A stretch of 64,000 bases of DNA from Doryteuthis pealeii (Eukaryota > Mollusca > Cephalopoda > Myopsida > Loliginidae). Within the stretch, counting starts at the first letter, position 1. Each line of letters opens with the position of its first letter. Both the position numbers and the translations under genes were made by a program. The notes beneath the pieces are model-generated. The model was not told the origin of the DNA and made no database searches. It saw only the letters and a program-made list of their open reading frames with translations. The stretch spans positions 80,297,375-80,361,374 of the forward strand of contig CM042150.1 of assembly GCA_023376005.1 (NCBI GenBank). Reading direction: 5' to 3'. This document shows, one piece after another, positions 43,000-53,930 of this stretch.

Positions 43000-43320
43000 G
43001 CAGTTTTTTGGAATAGTTCCAAGTATTCCAACAATAAATAGTATCACCGTTACCTTCATGTTACACACCATTTTTTTTTTTTTTTTTTTTTTTGCTATTT
43101 GGAAAAGTTCAGGGATTTATCTAGTTTTTTATTTCCTTTATTTTTATGTGATCTGCCGGAACACCGAACTCAACTTGTTGACACGTTTTTTTTTGTTTAC
43201 CATAACAAGGTAGGGTCGGGATTGAGTGATTCGTTTGTATCTCAAAATCACAGAAAAATATGTATATGTATTTCCCAACTCATTCGCATGATGGCACACA
43301 GGGCCAAGATTTAAGCAGTG
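43000..43320 (-). pseudogene. LINE-A pol C-terminus, fragment on the minus strand
   Basis: Minus frames read SRPYLVMVNKKKRVNKLS, then KKLDKSLNFSK-like residues. A poly-A (poly-T on plus, 43074-43094) interrupts, then TVILFIVGILGTIP-like sequence. The order equals the plus-strand fragment 3. Frameshifts and the homopolymer inactivate it. Confidence 0.65.
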
Positions 43321-43550
43321 TTTCACAGATTTGAATTCAGACCTTTCCATCTAGATCGCTTGCCATACCAAGATTAAAGAGCCCATTCTGCTCAACTATC
43401 TACCCATAGCTGGAGGGAGAATATTTGAATGTGTATCTTTGTCAATGGCATTAGTGCTATGTGAAATGCATCCAGGGTCGACCAGGGTTTGAAATTTTTG
43501 TCCCCCTGTTCGTTTTCTGCGACGATAACCATTACACGATGGGCATCTCC
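43321..43550 (-). mobile_element. SINE-A, diverged
   Basis: CAGATTTGAATTCAGACC, ACCCATAGCTGGAGGGAGAA and GTGAAATGCA occur in order, with a weak head near 43515-43548 (complement of TGTAATGGTTATCGTC). Confidence 0.75.
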
Positions 43551-43682
43551 AGGGACAGTGTAGTGGGTAACTCTTGAACGGAAAATAAGATTAGCTTGGA
43601 AACGATAGCTTGTTTATATACATCAGCTGGGTTCAATATACTTTGTAAAACATAATAAATAATACGTTGTAAATAACCATAT
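43551..43682. other. No recognised feature
   Basis: Short spacer between SINE-A and MITE G. Confidence 0.5.
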
Positions 43683-44075
43683 GGGCAATTCCATGTCAAA
43701 TCATCAGAAAAAAATGAAATTGTCACCCACCCCCCTCAATTTTTCTGAAATTTTGTACAGTTATAGACTAGGTTGGAATTAGATAATCCCCCAAATTTGA
43801 GCTTCCAAATCGAAAAATTCGCTGAGTTATGTCAATTTTAAACTCGAAAAATTTGAAGAGGGGTGAGAAAATTGGCGCCATTTTGTAATCTATTTCAGTC
43901 TATAAAATGGGTTCTAGAGCTCCTCTACTTCTGAAAATTGGCTTCTAGAAGCTTTTTGGCCTGAGGAATTGACAAATCTTATCAAAATAGGCATAAAGTT
44001 TACAACTGTACAAAATTTCAGAAAAATTGAAGGGGATGGGTGACATGGCCCGGATGATTTGACATGGAATTGCCC
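43683..44075. mobile_element. MITE G, copy 2
   Basis: Starts GGGCAATTCCATGTCAAATC and ends with its exact complement. Inner arms share GTCACCCACCCC and CTGAAATTTTGTACAG. Flanks CATAT/ATATA allow an ATAT target duplication. It is 393 bp against about 705 bp for copy 1. Confidence 0.88.
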
Positions 44076-44274
44076 ATATACTACTTAGATCGTTTAACGT
44101 TAAACCGGATTGGAAATCAAACCACCCACCTAAAAAGTTAACTATTGTTTTCTCAAAAAGAAAAAAAAGAAAAGATATCCTCTTCACATCCCACAACCTG
44201 GGAGATCATTGGGGCGCCATCCCCATTATTTCCTCTTTATGGCTACTATCGATGCAATTGAAAGTTTATTCAGC
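44076..44274. other. No recognised feature
   Basis: Unassigned, with an A-rich run at 44155-44175. Confidence 0.5.
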
Positions 44275-44430
44275 AGCTCATAACTCTTCTCATAATTGGA
44301 GAGAGAATAATTTGATTCCTACCGTCCCCATAAGCACTATGTGAAATGCAATTAGACGCGTCCAGGATTTGAACTCGGTTTGCCGTGTCCATTTCTTACG
44401 CCGATGACCATTACACAATGCGCCTCCGCA
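44275..44430 (-). mobile_element. SINE-A, partial
   Basis: Keeps AATTGGAGAGAGAATA, ATGTGAAATGCA, the B-box complement AGGATTTGAACTCGG and the A-box complement near 44408-44425. The 3' part is missing. Confidence 0.8.
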
Positions 44431-44644
44431 ATTTCCTTTTATCTTTTCTTATTTAACTTTATTAAAATATTATTACTGATAAAATCCCCACAAATCTTTT
44501 ATACGAATATGCTTACATCCAGAAGTGAGAAAGTTACTTAACTGAAGCGAAGGTGTCAATTTAATTTACATTTGGGTGATATAGGTATTCTTATAAACAA
44601 CAACAATTTTTAGATCAGTAAAAACTTAACAACTTAGTATCTCA

Positions 44645-44697
<53 letters not shown>

Positions 44698-44744
44698 GAT
44701 AATTATTATGCAAGTTATATACAAAATAGTGTTACGATTTTATG
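44431..44744. repeat. Unassigned sequence with (TA)n at 44648-44694
   Basis: TA tract near the end; otherwise AT-rich with no recognised feature. Confidence 0.7.
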
Positions 44745-45345
44745 TTTCTTTTTATATCATATTGATACCAATCGTAGTTGGAACCCTTTCAACAACCCCA
44801 AACAACCTAGCAAATAGACTGGTTAAACGAGTGATGAAGAAGAATGAAGACCGTCAAAACAACAGAATTACTGAAATCTGCTAGGATATTTAGAAGAGCC
44901 CTCGAGACTTACATGCACTTTCTCTGACTCACAACCGAGTTAAAAAATGACTAATTAATTCTAGTATGGAATACACGCAAAAAATAAATCCCCACCAGAA
45001 AAAAACAAACCTAATGCTTATTAATAAGAAGAAAAATAACATAGCTGGAATAAAAGAAAGGGGAAAGATAAGCAAATACATGGATCTTGCATGAGAGCTA
45101 AAATAAAAAAAAAATCTTTGGAACAAGAAGATGATCGTGATGCCAATTGTACGGTCCCCAAGGGCTTGAAGAAATTGAAATTGAGAGGTAAAATCCAGAC
45201 CAAACAGACCCTAGCAATGTTGAGATCAGGTACAATACTCAGAAGAGTTATGCAAACCTAAAGAAACTAGCTGTCACTTAGACTCCAGTGAAATACCACC
45301 GATTAAATCTTGGAGCGAAAACTCGCAAGGGGTGAAATTATATAG
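44745..45345 (+). pseudogene. LINE-A pol C-terminus, two decayed fragments
   Basis: 44758-44910 carries IPIVVGTLSTTPNNL-like and LLKSARIFRRALET-like blocks. 45000-45340 repeats the region from LMLINKKKN through KYMDLA, VMPIVRSPRA-like and AMLRSGTILRRV. Both are on the plus strand, head to tail, like the 31-33 kb cluster. Many stops. Confidence 0.7.
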
Positions 45346-45514
45346 GGCTATCAGAGTATTTAGATGTTTACAGGAAAAATTGTTCGAGTAAAGATCTGTT
45401 AGGAATAAAATCACTTTTGATATGCCTGAGTAAACTTTTTAAAAAGGAAGTAAAGTTCGGCATTATATAACCGTTAAGTAGATACTAAAGAAATAAATTA
45501 AACCAAACCAAACC
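45346..45514. other. No recognised feature
   Basis: Short unassigned flank ending in an AAACC run. Confidence 0.5.
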
Positions 45515-46015
45515 CCGTCCGGTCGGCTGGGGCGTTAGAATGCACCAACTAAACCTCTGCAGAGGGGTAAGACTCCACCAATGGGGCCACCTGTTGGCCG
45601 TGGGTGGCGACCCGTGATGCTTAAGGATAGAACCCAGGTGGCTGAGCAGTCCATGACTTGCAATATTCCACTTTTGGCTTTTCTTAGGCTAGACGATCAA
45701 TCGGCTGGCCTCGACAAACGGTGGTGGCTGAGGGTCTACATGTCCTGGGAATGACGTTAAACTGATGGCGAGGTTCCAGTTCTGGAGGTTTGGGAAATGT
45801 GGAGCACCCCTTCATCACTATTGCTTCCTGGTCCACTCTGACCCGGAGTGGTAGTACCTGTTAGGGTCCCATATATGGGTTAAATAGAAAAACATGAGTT
45901 GATAAACAAAATTGTATTATGCATTAAGAATGAATTTATTTCACAACTTTGTCGGCATTAAATGACCCACCGAGATTGATATGCCGTAAAACAAACCAAA
46001 CCAAATCTAACCAAA
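45515..46015 (+). mobile_element. SINE-C, sense orientation
   Basis: Starts CCGTCCGGTCGGCTGGGGCG and contains GGTGGCGACCCGTGATGC. It ends AATGACCCACCGAGATTG, ATGCCGTAAAA and (CAAAC)n. The left flank also ends in CAAACC, so the target duplication is likely but not readable exactly. Confidence 0.85.
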
Positions 46016-46814
46016 CCAAACCATTTGTGTACACAGTCCTCTGAAAACGCACATACTTTTTATACTCTTAATGTATTGAATGTTTTATCGTGTACTTTTC
46101 TTGTGAAGGCCAAGATGGTTGGTTGGCTGGTTGGCTGAATTTTACGGCATGTCAACATTTACTAGGTTATTTTATGCCGAAGACATAGTGTTGTATATTG
46201 GGTTTAATAAGAAACGGAAGTACCGTTTAAGCCTTTGTTCTATGAAACGGAAGTATCGTTTCAGCCATGTTTACTTGTGGTAATAAAAACGCGGAAGTGG
46301 TTATTCCACTAGCTCATGTACATCTGGATTACTTGTTGTGTTGTTTATTCGCTAAGGAAGTGGTGACGCATAGTTTATTCATTCTTGATAGTTACTGAAA
46401 TTTTTAAATCAGTTTTTTTTAAACATGTTTTGTTAACTAATTTTCTTCTGTTTAAGTTATAGATGGGATGCTAATAGACACTACTACTCCAGATTGAAGA
46501 TTAATTAAAGTTACAATTACCGTCGAACTGGGAAGACAAGGCAACAAACGGTTGTAACTTAAATACAAACCCGAATAGTTACAAAATCTACTGCAGAATG
46601 ACAGGATATATATAAGACCCCACAATTTCATTCAAATCAAGCAGTCAAGCAGCCAATCAGAACTCAAGGAATGGAATGACCCAAATCACCCAAATTCATG
46701 AATGGGTCATTCTTGATTTCTATATATACCAACTGTCTTGGACACTGCTTAAGTTGTACTTAGCTGCAGTTATTCAAACTAACAGTAGACTTACTGACTT
46801 CAATACCGATAAGG
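46016..46814. other. Retroposon tail, then unassigned sequence
   Basis: 46108-46160 is a minus-strand tail (GGTTGGCTGGTTGGCTG, TTTTACGGCATGTCAAC). AAACGGAAGTACCGTTTAAGC and AAACGGAAGTATCGTTTCAG form a short repeat at about 46213-46265. The rest is unassigned. Confidence 0.5.
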
Positions 46815-47060
46815 ATGGATCTGTGTGTAATGGCGATGAAGGGGTACTCCACTCTCCCCAGAGCTTTAGATCAAGAACTTCACCATGAGATGCAGTTTAA
46901 CGTCATACCCAGGACACATCTTGAGAATTAGTTATTTACCCAGACTGTTCACCTGGAGTAGCATGTGACACATGTTTGCAAATTACCGCCAGGTCACGCT
47001 GAAAGCACCGGTTTCCGTTCGGCTACCAAAGTGAAGCAGCGACGAACCTGTTTAACTACT
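46815..47060. mobile_element. SINE-C core and T-unit spacer fragments
   Basis: GGCGATGAAGGGGTACTCC, CTCTCCCCAGAG and GATGCAGTTTAACGTCATA match the SINE-C central domain. A TTACCCAGACTGTTCACC stretch follows, like the spacer of the tRNA-like array at 47.5 kb. Confidence 0.55.
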
Positions 47061-47164
47061 TAATTGGAAGACCAATTAAGCAAAAGCTGGTACCGTAAGA
47101 TACCCGACTTTATTTATCAAAAATATCGAGTTTGTTTATCAAAAGAAGTTAATTCGACATTAAA

Positions 47165-47460
47165 GTAAAGTCGTCGGGGTGGCCTAAAGTCGGTATCAGC
47201 CAGACAGCGAGAAAGTCTATCCACTTTTCACAAGTGCTAGACTGAAGAGATTGTTTTTGGTGTCTGAGGTGGAGCGCCCCAACAACCATCAGCTCCTCAC
47301 TCTACCGCACAGATCCCCGCGGTACTCACGCTGAGTTGGCTATGGCCCGTATCGAACCCGGAAACTTGTGGTTCCAAAACCGACGCTCTACCGACTGGAG
47401 TAAACCGGTCCTAAATGACCCGAAAATGCATGATATGCGGTAAAACAAAGCAAAAAAACA
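47165..47460 (-). mobile_element. SINE-B, then a retroposon tail
   Basis: Complete SINE-B with head complement at 47340-47405. It is followed by TAAATGACCCGAAAATG, GATATGCGGTAAAAC and an A-rich end. Confidence 0.88.
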
Positions 47461-47494
47461 AAAACAAAAAAAAAAACACGGTTGCAAGTATGGG

Positions 47495-48035
47495 GCAGCC
47501 AACAAGAATCGAACTCTCTATTCAGTAATAATGGATCTGGGACACGAGCTTCCTAAACATTACACCATGATGGGACGACCAAAGTAGGCATTTACCCAAA
47601 CCGTTCATCGCGGATAGGAAGTGACACGAGGATTGAACTCACTATTCGGTTCTAATTTATCTGCGAGACCATCTTGCTAAACATTACACCGCAGTAGGAT
47701 ACCCAAAGATCGAACTCTTGGATCGAACTCGTTATTCAGTTCTAATTGATCTGCGAGACCATCTTGTTAAACATTATACCGCAATAGGCCGCCCAAAGAT
47801 AGTATTACCCAAACAGTTTACCACGAGTAGGAAGTCACACGGGGATCGAACTCGTTATTCAGTTCCAATTGATCTGCGAAACCAGCTTGCTAAACATTAC
47901 ACCGCAATAGGACGCCCAATGAAGGTATTACCCAGAATGTTCACTGGTAGGAAGTGACAGGAGGATCGAACTCGCTATTCAGTTATAATGGATCTGCCAG
48001 ACTAGCTTACTAACCATTACACTATGCTCCTCCAA
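47495..48035 (-). repeat. Array of five tRNA-like units (family T)
   Basis: Minus-strand units at about 47500-47577, 47632-47698, 47715-47790, 47845-47922 and 47962-48033 each contain an A-box-like GTGTAATG(G/T)TTAG(C/T)AAG and a B-box-like GAGTTCGATCC. Between some units lies GGTATTACCCAGA...GTTCAC-type spacer. Unit mismatches and odd arm lengths argue against functional tRNA genes. The Arg/His-rich ORF 47718-47957 is a by-product. Single units occur near 34980 and 53530-53755. Confidence 0.75.
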
Positions 48036-48458
48036 TCACGGGAAACAAGATTTTGGTGCTATGTAAATACATTTATTTTGTTTTTCTGGGAAAGGCTGTG
48101 GAATCTATCTGTTACAACTGTGTGGTAACAATAAAAATATTAAAAATAAATAGATATTCGCTCCGAACAAATTGTGTCGTACTTCATATTATTTTTCATT
48201 TATTTTTCTAAATATAAGTCGTAATTTTACTACAGCAGAGACACTCCTTCGATTATGTCATTCGTAAAGAGCGGGTGTGTCGTTTTGGACACAAATTACA
48301 TTGGTCATTAAGTGGAAATCTTTTGCCTCGAACGAACAATTATTGACACGTGAATATCGGGTGGGGAGTCCTGTGGCGTTGTGGGTAATGCTTTGGACTG
48401 TCACCCTCAACTATAGGTTAAAATAGGTTAATTATGAACTTTTGTTTAGTAAATTAGG
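48036..48458. other. No recognised feature
   Basis: AT-rich. A weak tRNA-like stretch near 48360-48410 (GGCGTTGTGGGTAATGC) is not convincing. Confidence 0.5.
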
Positions 48459-48746
48459 GTGTCCCAGAAAAAAACAGAACCCACAACTTTTGTAATAAAA
48501 CTGTTAAAGTTTGACTAGGGGGTTTAGGGTTAGGGTTGGGGTTTAGGGTTGGGGTTTAGGATTTACGGTTAGTTTAGTGGGAAAATAAATAAATCATTTG
48601 GGTTCTTTTTTTTCTCGGTCACCCTGTATAGAGTGACCCAGAAAAAACAGAACCCAAACCCTAACCCTAACCCTAAACCCCCTAGTTAAAATGAACAGTT
48701 TTATCAGAAAATGTGTGGGTTCTGTTTTTTCTGGGACACCCTAATT
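48459..48746. mobile_element. Head-to-head MITE pair with telomere-like repeats
   Basis: The outer ends are GGGTGTCCCAGAAAA (48459) and TTTTCTGGGACACCC (48746). TTAGGG-like repeats at 48527-48580 are mirrored by CCCTAA-like repeats at 48657-48685. The two elements meet at GTCACCCTG-TATA-GAGTGACCC (about 48619-48640). Same family as in 7311-7540. No ORF. Confidence 0.85.
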
Positions 48747-49674
48747 TACTAAACAAAAGTTCATAATTACCTAAAATAGTACTACTACTCTTCTTCAATA
48801 ATTATGCTTATGGGTTTAAATAGCCAACGGGGATTGATATGGCATTGAATAAAGAAACCAAACCAAACGAATCTTGAGTATCGAAAAATGTTTGGTGGCT
48901 AAAGGTACTTCCGGGTGATGATTAAATTCTCAAAAAATCTAGAAAGTATTTTTATTCCTCTCTTCCCAAAGCTCCAGCATTGTAAGCGTATCAAGCACCA
49001 TCGCATGCGTCTCTTCCAACCGTGACGCAATGGTGACTCCTCAGGTTGAACTTTATATTGATAAAGAGAATCTACAAGGTGCCAAATCCATCGAATATGT
49101 ATATACTCAAACCCTCCGCCACGGACACGATGAGATACAAGTTCAATTTTTAAAGGTATTAAAGCTGTTTTGAATATATTGCATAATAGACGGGTTACCT
49201 CTCAATTATGTACCATAGTGTAGCTTAAATCAAACAAACGGTTTTGTGGAAAACACAAGGAATTTGACTGACAGATTTTTGAGTTTTGACCACCTTCTCC
49301 GATTCGCCAGAGCGAACTTGAGAAAGTTTATTTAGGAAATCAGGTTTTTGGCTAAGCGCCGATGTGAAGGAAGTAAGATGGCGTTCTCCTGTTTGAGGCC
49401 AAATTATCAGATGTTTTTAAGATAGAAATTAGAAAGCAATTGACAATGCAATGGAATAGGTGATGAAAATGATGTTTATTTACCTGTTTCCTATCAGATG
49501 TTTGTTTATCTGGGTTTATTAGAATAATAGAGTGCTACAAAACAAAACCTAAGTATTTTGTTCGTTAACTAAAAACAAGAAAAAGACACAAGACAAGATA
49601 TCTCAGGTCCGGATGAGAAACGTAAAGAAGTCAGAAAGAAGCCAGCTGCAAAGCCCAGACTCAGATAGCAGAAT
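48747..49674. other. Retroposon tail, then unassigned sequence
   Basis: 48808-48860 carries GGGTTTAAATAGCC...GATATGGCATTGAATAAAG, a LINE/SINE tail. The remainder has no recognised element. 49563-49610 resembles the stretch at 21570-21610 (ACACAAGACAAGA). Confidence 0.5.
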
Positions 49675-49679
49675 AGAAA

Positions 49680-49982
49680 ATGCAGACTATATATATATTT
49701 ATCAACTCCCCCGCACGAGCAGGATACGACACAAGGTCAATTTCTTAAGCAGAGTTCAACAGGTTTGAATTCAGAGTTTTCCTTCTCCTAAACTGGTTGC
49801 CTAGCCATGGTTAAAGAGCCCAGTCTGCCCTGCTATTTACCCATAGCTGGAGAGAGTAGGATTCATACCTTTCCCAAGGGTATTAGCGCTAAGTGAAATG
49901 CAATTACCACGTCCAGGATTTGAACTCGTGGCGACGAGTCCATTTCCCATAACTCTAACCATTACACCACGCACTTCCTACT
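49680..49982 (-). mobile_element. SINE-A, first of two at one target
   Basis: Full copy with a TA-rich 3' end at left and head at right. It is preceded by AATGCAGACTATATATA (49679) and followed by AATGCAGACTATATATA (49983), the probable target duplication. Confidence 0.92.
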
Positions 49983-49983
49983 A

Positions 49984-50279
49984 ATGCAGACTATATATAT
50001 TTACCAAGCCCTCCGCACGAACAGGACGTGACACAAGTTCAATGTTTTAAGCGGAGTTTAACAGGTTTTGAGTTTTACGTCTCCTAGACTGGTTACTTAG
50101 ACATGGTTAAATAGCACAGTCTGCCCTGCTTTTTGCCAATAGCTGGAGGGAGAATTGGATTCATACCTTTTCCAAGGGTACTAGCGCTATGTGAAATGCC
50201 AACAGCTTCGTCCAGGAATTGAACTCGGGTCGACGAGTCCATTTCATACGAATCTAACCATGAGATCACGCGCTTCCAT
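49984..50279 (-). mobile_element. SINE-A, second of two at one target
   Basis: Full but more diverged copy. Its right flank is AATGCAGAATATA (50280), a third version of the same target sequence, so both SINEs used the same site. Confidence 0.9.
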
Positions 50280-50389
50280 AATGCAGAATATAAGAACCCA
50301 CTAAGAATAACCAGAAGCTAAGTGTATAAGTATACAGCCAGGGGTATACTCTACGAGATATGTCTAATATGAAATGAGTATTCAACAAA
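50280..50389. other. No recognised feature
   Basis: Short unassigned spacer. Confidence 0.5.
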
Positions 50390-50605
50390 TACAGCCTTCT
50401 TTATCCGATACCGGTTGTTTTACCAATTCTAAATAGCATAGTCTGACTTTCTTTTTACAGGAGAAAGAACAGAGGAATACATGCCCTTTTCGTGGGAATT
50501 AACACAAAGCAAAACTCACAACCACTTCGGCTAGGATTTGAACTCGGATCACTGAATCTACTTCTTCCGATGATAACCGTTATGCTAAATGCGCCTCCTC
50601 CCATG
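50390..50605 (-). mobile_element. SINE-A, old copy
   Basis: The B-box complement AGGATTTGAACTCGG and A-box complement GATAACCGTTATGCTAAATG are readable. The body is strongly diverged. Confidence 0.7.
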
Positions 50606-51336
50606 ATACTGGATTAGGGTTTGTTCAAGAACACATCATTTTGAGACTTATCCGGTGAGTAATATGTGTTTGTTCTGTGCGTGGTTATGTCGTCAGACAG
50701 GTAATACAGTTGGTGGATTTTAAGCTACACATCGCTTATGTTAAGCCTTGATAAATTTCATAAAATTTAAATCAAATATGATAATAATTTTCTTCTAAAC
50801 CAAAGATAGTACAATTTTCATATTTCTTGAGAAACATTATACAAGCAAAACGGATAATATCAAATATTATTTATTAGCAAACTGTACATCATACAAGCTG
50901 TAAACTGATTACCTGTATTGCATAACATAAAATACAAATCAAATGAGATCCAGAGATTCTCCTAATACCTTAACTCATACAATTTACCTTTGTTCCCAAG
51001 CCGCAACTTCATACCTGTAATATTTTTAACTGTTTCTAATCTGATTAATTACCGTATATACTTTGTGTATGGGTCGACCCTTGATTTATGATCGTGAAAT
51101 TAATAATTTATGGAATTCATTTAATTAATTTATGGAATTCATTTCATTTAGAAGAAATTATTCACTTTATGGAATTAATTTGAATAATCTATAGAATTAG
51201 CTTTTTAAATGAAGGATTGCTTCGTAGTCCCATTTGTCTTTTGAATTCAACATTAATTGATAATCTTTCATGTAGAGGTCGACACGAAATATAGCACAAA
51301 AATGAGATCTTTGAAATTCGATCTATTCCTCCTCAT

Positions 51337-51337
<1 letters not shown>
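50606..51337. other. No recognised feature
   Basis: AT-rich. A TTTATGGAATTCATTT phrase repeats irregularly at about 51100-51180. Confidence 0.5.

Positions 51338-51417
<80 letters not shown>
51338..51417. repeat. (CA)n/(TA)n compound microsatellite
   Basis: A CA run followed by interrupted TA. Confidence 0.95.
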
Positions 51418-51421
<4 letters not shown>

Positions 51422-51439
51422 AGGTTTATTCAATAAATA

Positions 51440-51745
51440 AGGGTGCTGCAATGTTATGGGCCGTCCTATAGGCTTTAAGCAAGAGCGCTTGTCCAGTGGA
51501 ATTGGATCCTTGGTAATCCTCTGATAATGAATCCTTTGGTTCTTCTGGTAATGAGTACTGAGTATTATATGTCCCTCCTCAATGAGTCCTAGTAGAACTT
51601 GAACTATCAGTGTTTAATTAGTGTATCAGCCACGCAGTATGGATAGTGATTGGCGAAGGAATAAACCACGTGACCACGGCTAGTCTATAAATCCAGGTGG
51701 GGAATTGTAGCACACCTTATATCCAAAATTATTCCAACAAAGAGG
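51440..51745 (+). repeat. Promoter-like repeat P, copy 5
   Basis: GATTGGCGAAGG, CCACGTGACC, TCTATAAATCCAGG and CACCTTATATCC are in family order and spacing. The upstream part shares TTTAAGCAAGAGCG with copy 2, so the unit is about 280 bp. Confidence 0.72.
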
Positions 51746-52246
51746 AATATTTTCTAAGGAACTGACCATTGGATGTGCTGCTGACAGTTGCACCTTTTTC
51801 AAGGAAATCAATAGTGATGGAGCCGTTCATGTCAACATGACCTCTAATAGTCATGGTTTCTTTTATGTCCCAGCACCCCCCCCCTTTTTACTGACCGCTA
51901 CACCTGTAAGGTTTTCTTTACTGGAGTGTCAGTGTGTTTAATTTCATGGACCCTCTTTTCGATTCAGGCGTATAGTGGCAAGCCCATGCCTCTGTGTCCA
52001 CAGTTTTCGGCCAACCTAACTTGTCTGATCATTGGAGTTCTTGCAATCCAAGCAAATTTTGTCAATCATCTTGTTTTTGTACTTTGACCAAGTACACATT
52101 TACCTCGATAAATGTTTTTGTTGCTTCTGAAGTTTTAGACTAAGTTGCGAGTTCATCTGTTTGGCCTTTAAATAACCCACTGAATAAAGCAATTCACAAG
52201 ATGTTAGCACATCAACTACCACAATACTACCAACCACAACTGGCAC

Positions 52247-52468
52247 TGTTATGGTAATTTACCAACGACGCATGAACTCTTCCAACTATAAATAGCAGCA
52301 GGTTCTGCACTTAAGCGAGAGTCAATATTTCAGCGGACAGTTGATAAGACCGCCTCGGGAGTGACCTTCTCATTTGTATATGTTTGTACTACTGTTCCTT
52401 GTTAATATATTTGTTTAACGCATTTCCTCTCTTGTGTCTTTATACTGGCCCTCAATCAGGCCACAACA
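52247..52468 (+). mobile_element. Short solo LTR (222 bp)
   Basis: Begins TGTTATGG, ends CCACAACA (TG...CA), with flanks GGCAC (52242-52246) and GGTAC (52469-52473), a 5-bp duplication with one change. It holds a TATA box (ACTATAAATAGCAGC) about 50 bp in, normal for an LTR promoter. There is no adjacent internal region. Only one copy is in the window, so family membership is unproven. Confidence 0.65.
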
Positions 52469-52496
52469 GGTACAATGCCTTGGCTTGAACTATTTG

Positions 52497-53049
52497 ATTG
52501 GTTTGGTTTGTTTTGTTTTACGGCATATCAACCTCAGTGGGTCATTTAATGCCGATAAAGTTTTGAAATAAATCAATTCTTAATGGATAATACAATTTTT
52601 TTATAAATACATTTTTCTATTTAACCCATAGATGGGACCCTAACAGGTACTACCACTCCGGGTCAGAGTGGACCAGGGAGCAATGGTGATGAAGGGGTGC
52701 TCCACATTCCCCACCATCAAATAGAGTTTAACGTCATTCCCAGGACATGTAGACCTGCAGCCACCGCCTTCTAGCACCCATATGATAAAAAGGGGTTGGG
52801 GCTTGCCATAAAGGCAATAGGGTTGGGAAAATCATATAGGTGCTAGGGCTTGACGTGACCATCCGACCGCCCGTCTAGCCCAAGATAGGGCCAAAGTGGA
52901 GTATTGTCATGAACTGCTCATCCACCTGGGTTCTATCCTTAAGCATCACGGGTCGCCACCCACGGCCAACAGGTGGCCCCATTGGGGGATTCTTACCCCT
53001 CTGCAGAGGTGCAGTCGGTGCATTCTAACGCCCCAGTCGACAGGGCGGT
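52497..53049 (-). mobile_element. SINE-C with perfect 10-bp target duplication
   Basis: GAACTATTTG lies at 52487-52496 and 53050-53059. The sense strand is minus: CCGCCCTGTCGACTGGGGCG start, central domain, TTGATATGCCGTAAAAC and a (CAAAC)n tail at left. It is inserted 18 bp from the solo LTR. Confidence 0.93.
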
Positions 53050-53117
53050 GAACTATTTGAATCCCGTAAAATAGCACCTATCAAAATATTGCAAAAGAAT
53101 TTGTCTCACCCTAGTAT

Positions 53118-53530
53118 TATATGTTATTATCAAATCTCTGTCTAGAAAACAACAATTTCGCATATAATTCTTTTCAAAATAAGCACGTCCTCTCACCGGG
53201 GCTTATAATATGCTTGCATTCCCAGAAGAGGGATAAGAGCCCCACAAAAGAGTTGTCCTTTTTAAGACACTAAACTGCATCTGATAGTCATGATCAAGTT
53301 CTGGAGATCTGAGGAGTGAATAATACCCCTTCATTACTATTATTCCCAGATCTACTCTGACTAGGAGTGGCAGAACCTGTTAGGGTCTCATCTATAGGTC
53401 AAATAGACATGTTTAAAATTCATTTGTATTCGATTAGATACTGTGCAAAAAAAAAAAAAACATCTTTAGAAATAACTACACAAAAAATCTAAATATGATC
53501 TGTTCAATTAATGCAATCAGGGCGTCCCAT
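53118..53530 (-). mobile_element. SINE-C central-domain fragment in unassigned sequence
   Basis: 53262-53405 on the minus strand carries GACCCTAACAGGTTC-like, CTACTCTGACTAGGAG-like and GATGCAGTTTAGTG-like blocks of SINE-C without its ends. Confidence 0.5.
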
Positions 53531-53930
53531 CCTGGAGTAATTGTTAACTAGCTATTCTCGCATATCCATTACAACAGTATAGTGTGTTCGGTCCTCATTT
53601 GATGCCCTATATTTGCAACTTCTGTCACAGTCACCCCGTTCCGAAGCGTTTGGGTAATAAGGGCGTGGCGTCGTTGGGAATCTAATCTGGCAGATAAATT
53701 ACTACTAAATAGTGAGTTCAATCCTCGCTGGATGCTGCATGAAACATGTTTTTTAAATATTTTTTTAATAAAAAAATTAAATAAAAATCTACCTTAAAAG
53801 ATTTTGAGTTAATCCAGCCTGTTGGGAGTTAAGGAAAATACATTTTTTAAAATTTAACACAATTCCCTAACATCTAGGCATAAAATAACCCCAGACGCTT
53901 TGGCGTTCCGGTAAAATGAATAAATCAATC
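53531..53930 (+). mobile_element. Two tRNA-like T units and a retroposon tail
   Basis: Units at about 53535-53600 (TTGTTAACTAGCTATTC ... GTTCGGTCCTC) and 53660-53735 (GGCGTGGCGTCGTTGGGAA ... GAGTTCAATCCTCG). A tail ATAAAATAACCCCAGACG...CCGGTAAAATGAATAAATC follows at 53888-53928. Confidence 0.55.

Larger units (their letters stand above)
51770..53117 (-). mobile_element. Mariner M2, with two later insertions
   Basis: The right end on the minus strand is TA-CTAGGGTGAGACAAATTC, the M2 terminal repeat. The 5' leader and N-terminal transposase region then run leftward: GTTATTTAAAGGCC as at 18950, then broken frames with NSNDQTS, VDTEAM-like and SITIDFLEKGATV-like residues. A solo LTR (52247-52468) and a SINE-C (52497-53049) sit inside. 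The left terminal repeat was not found. Confidence 0.68.

Noticed and set aside
47718..47957. Repetitive ORF (repeated RTRYSV...DLR)
   Set aside because: Created by tandem tRNA-like units; the repeat is at the DNA level on the opposite strand.
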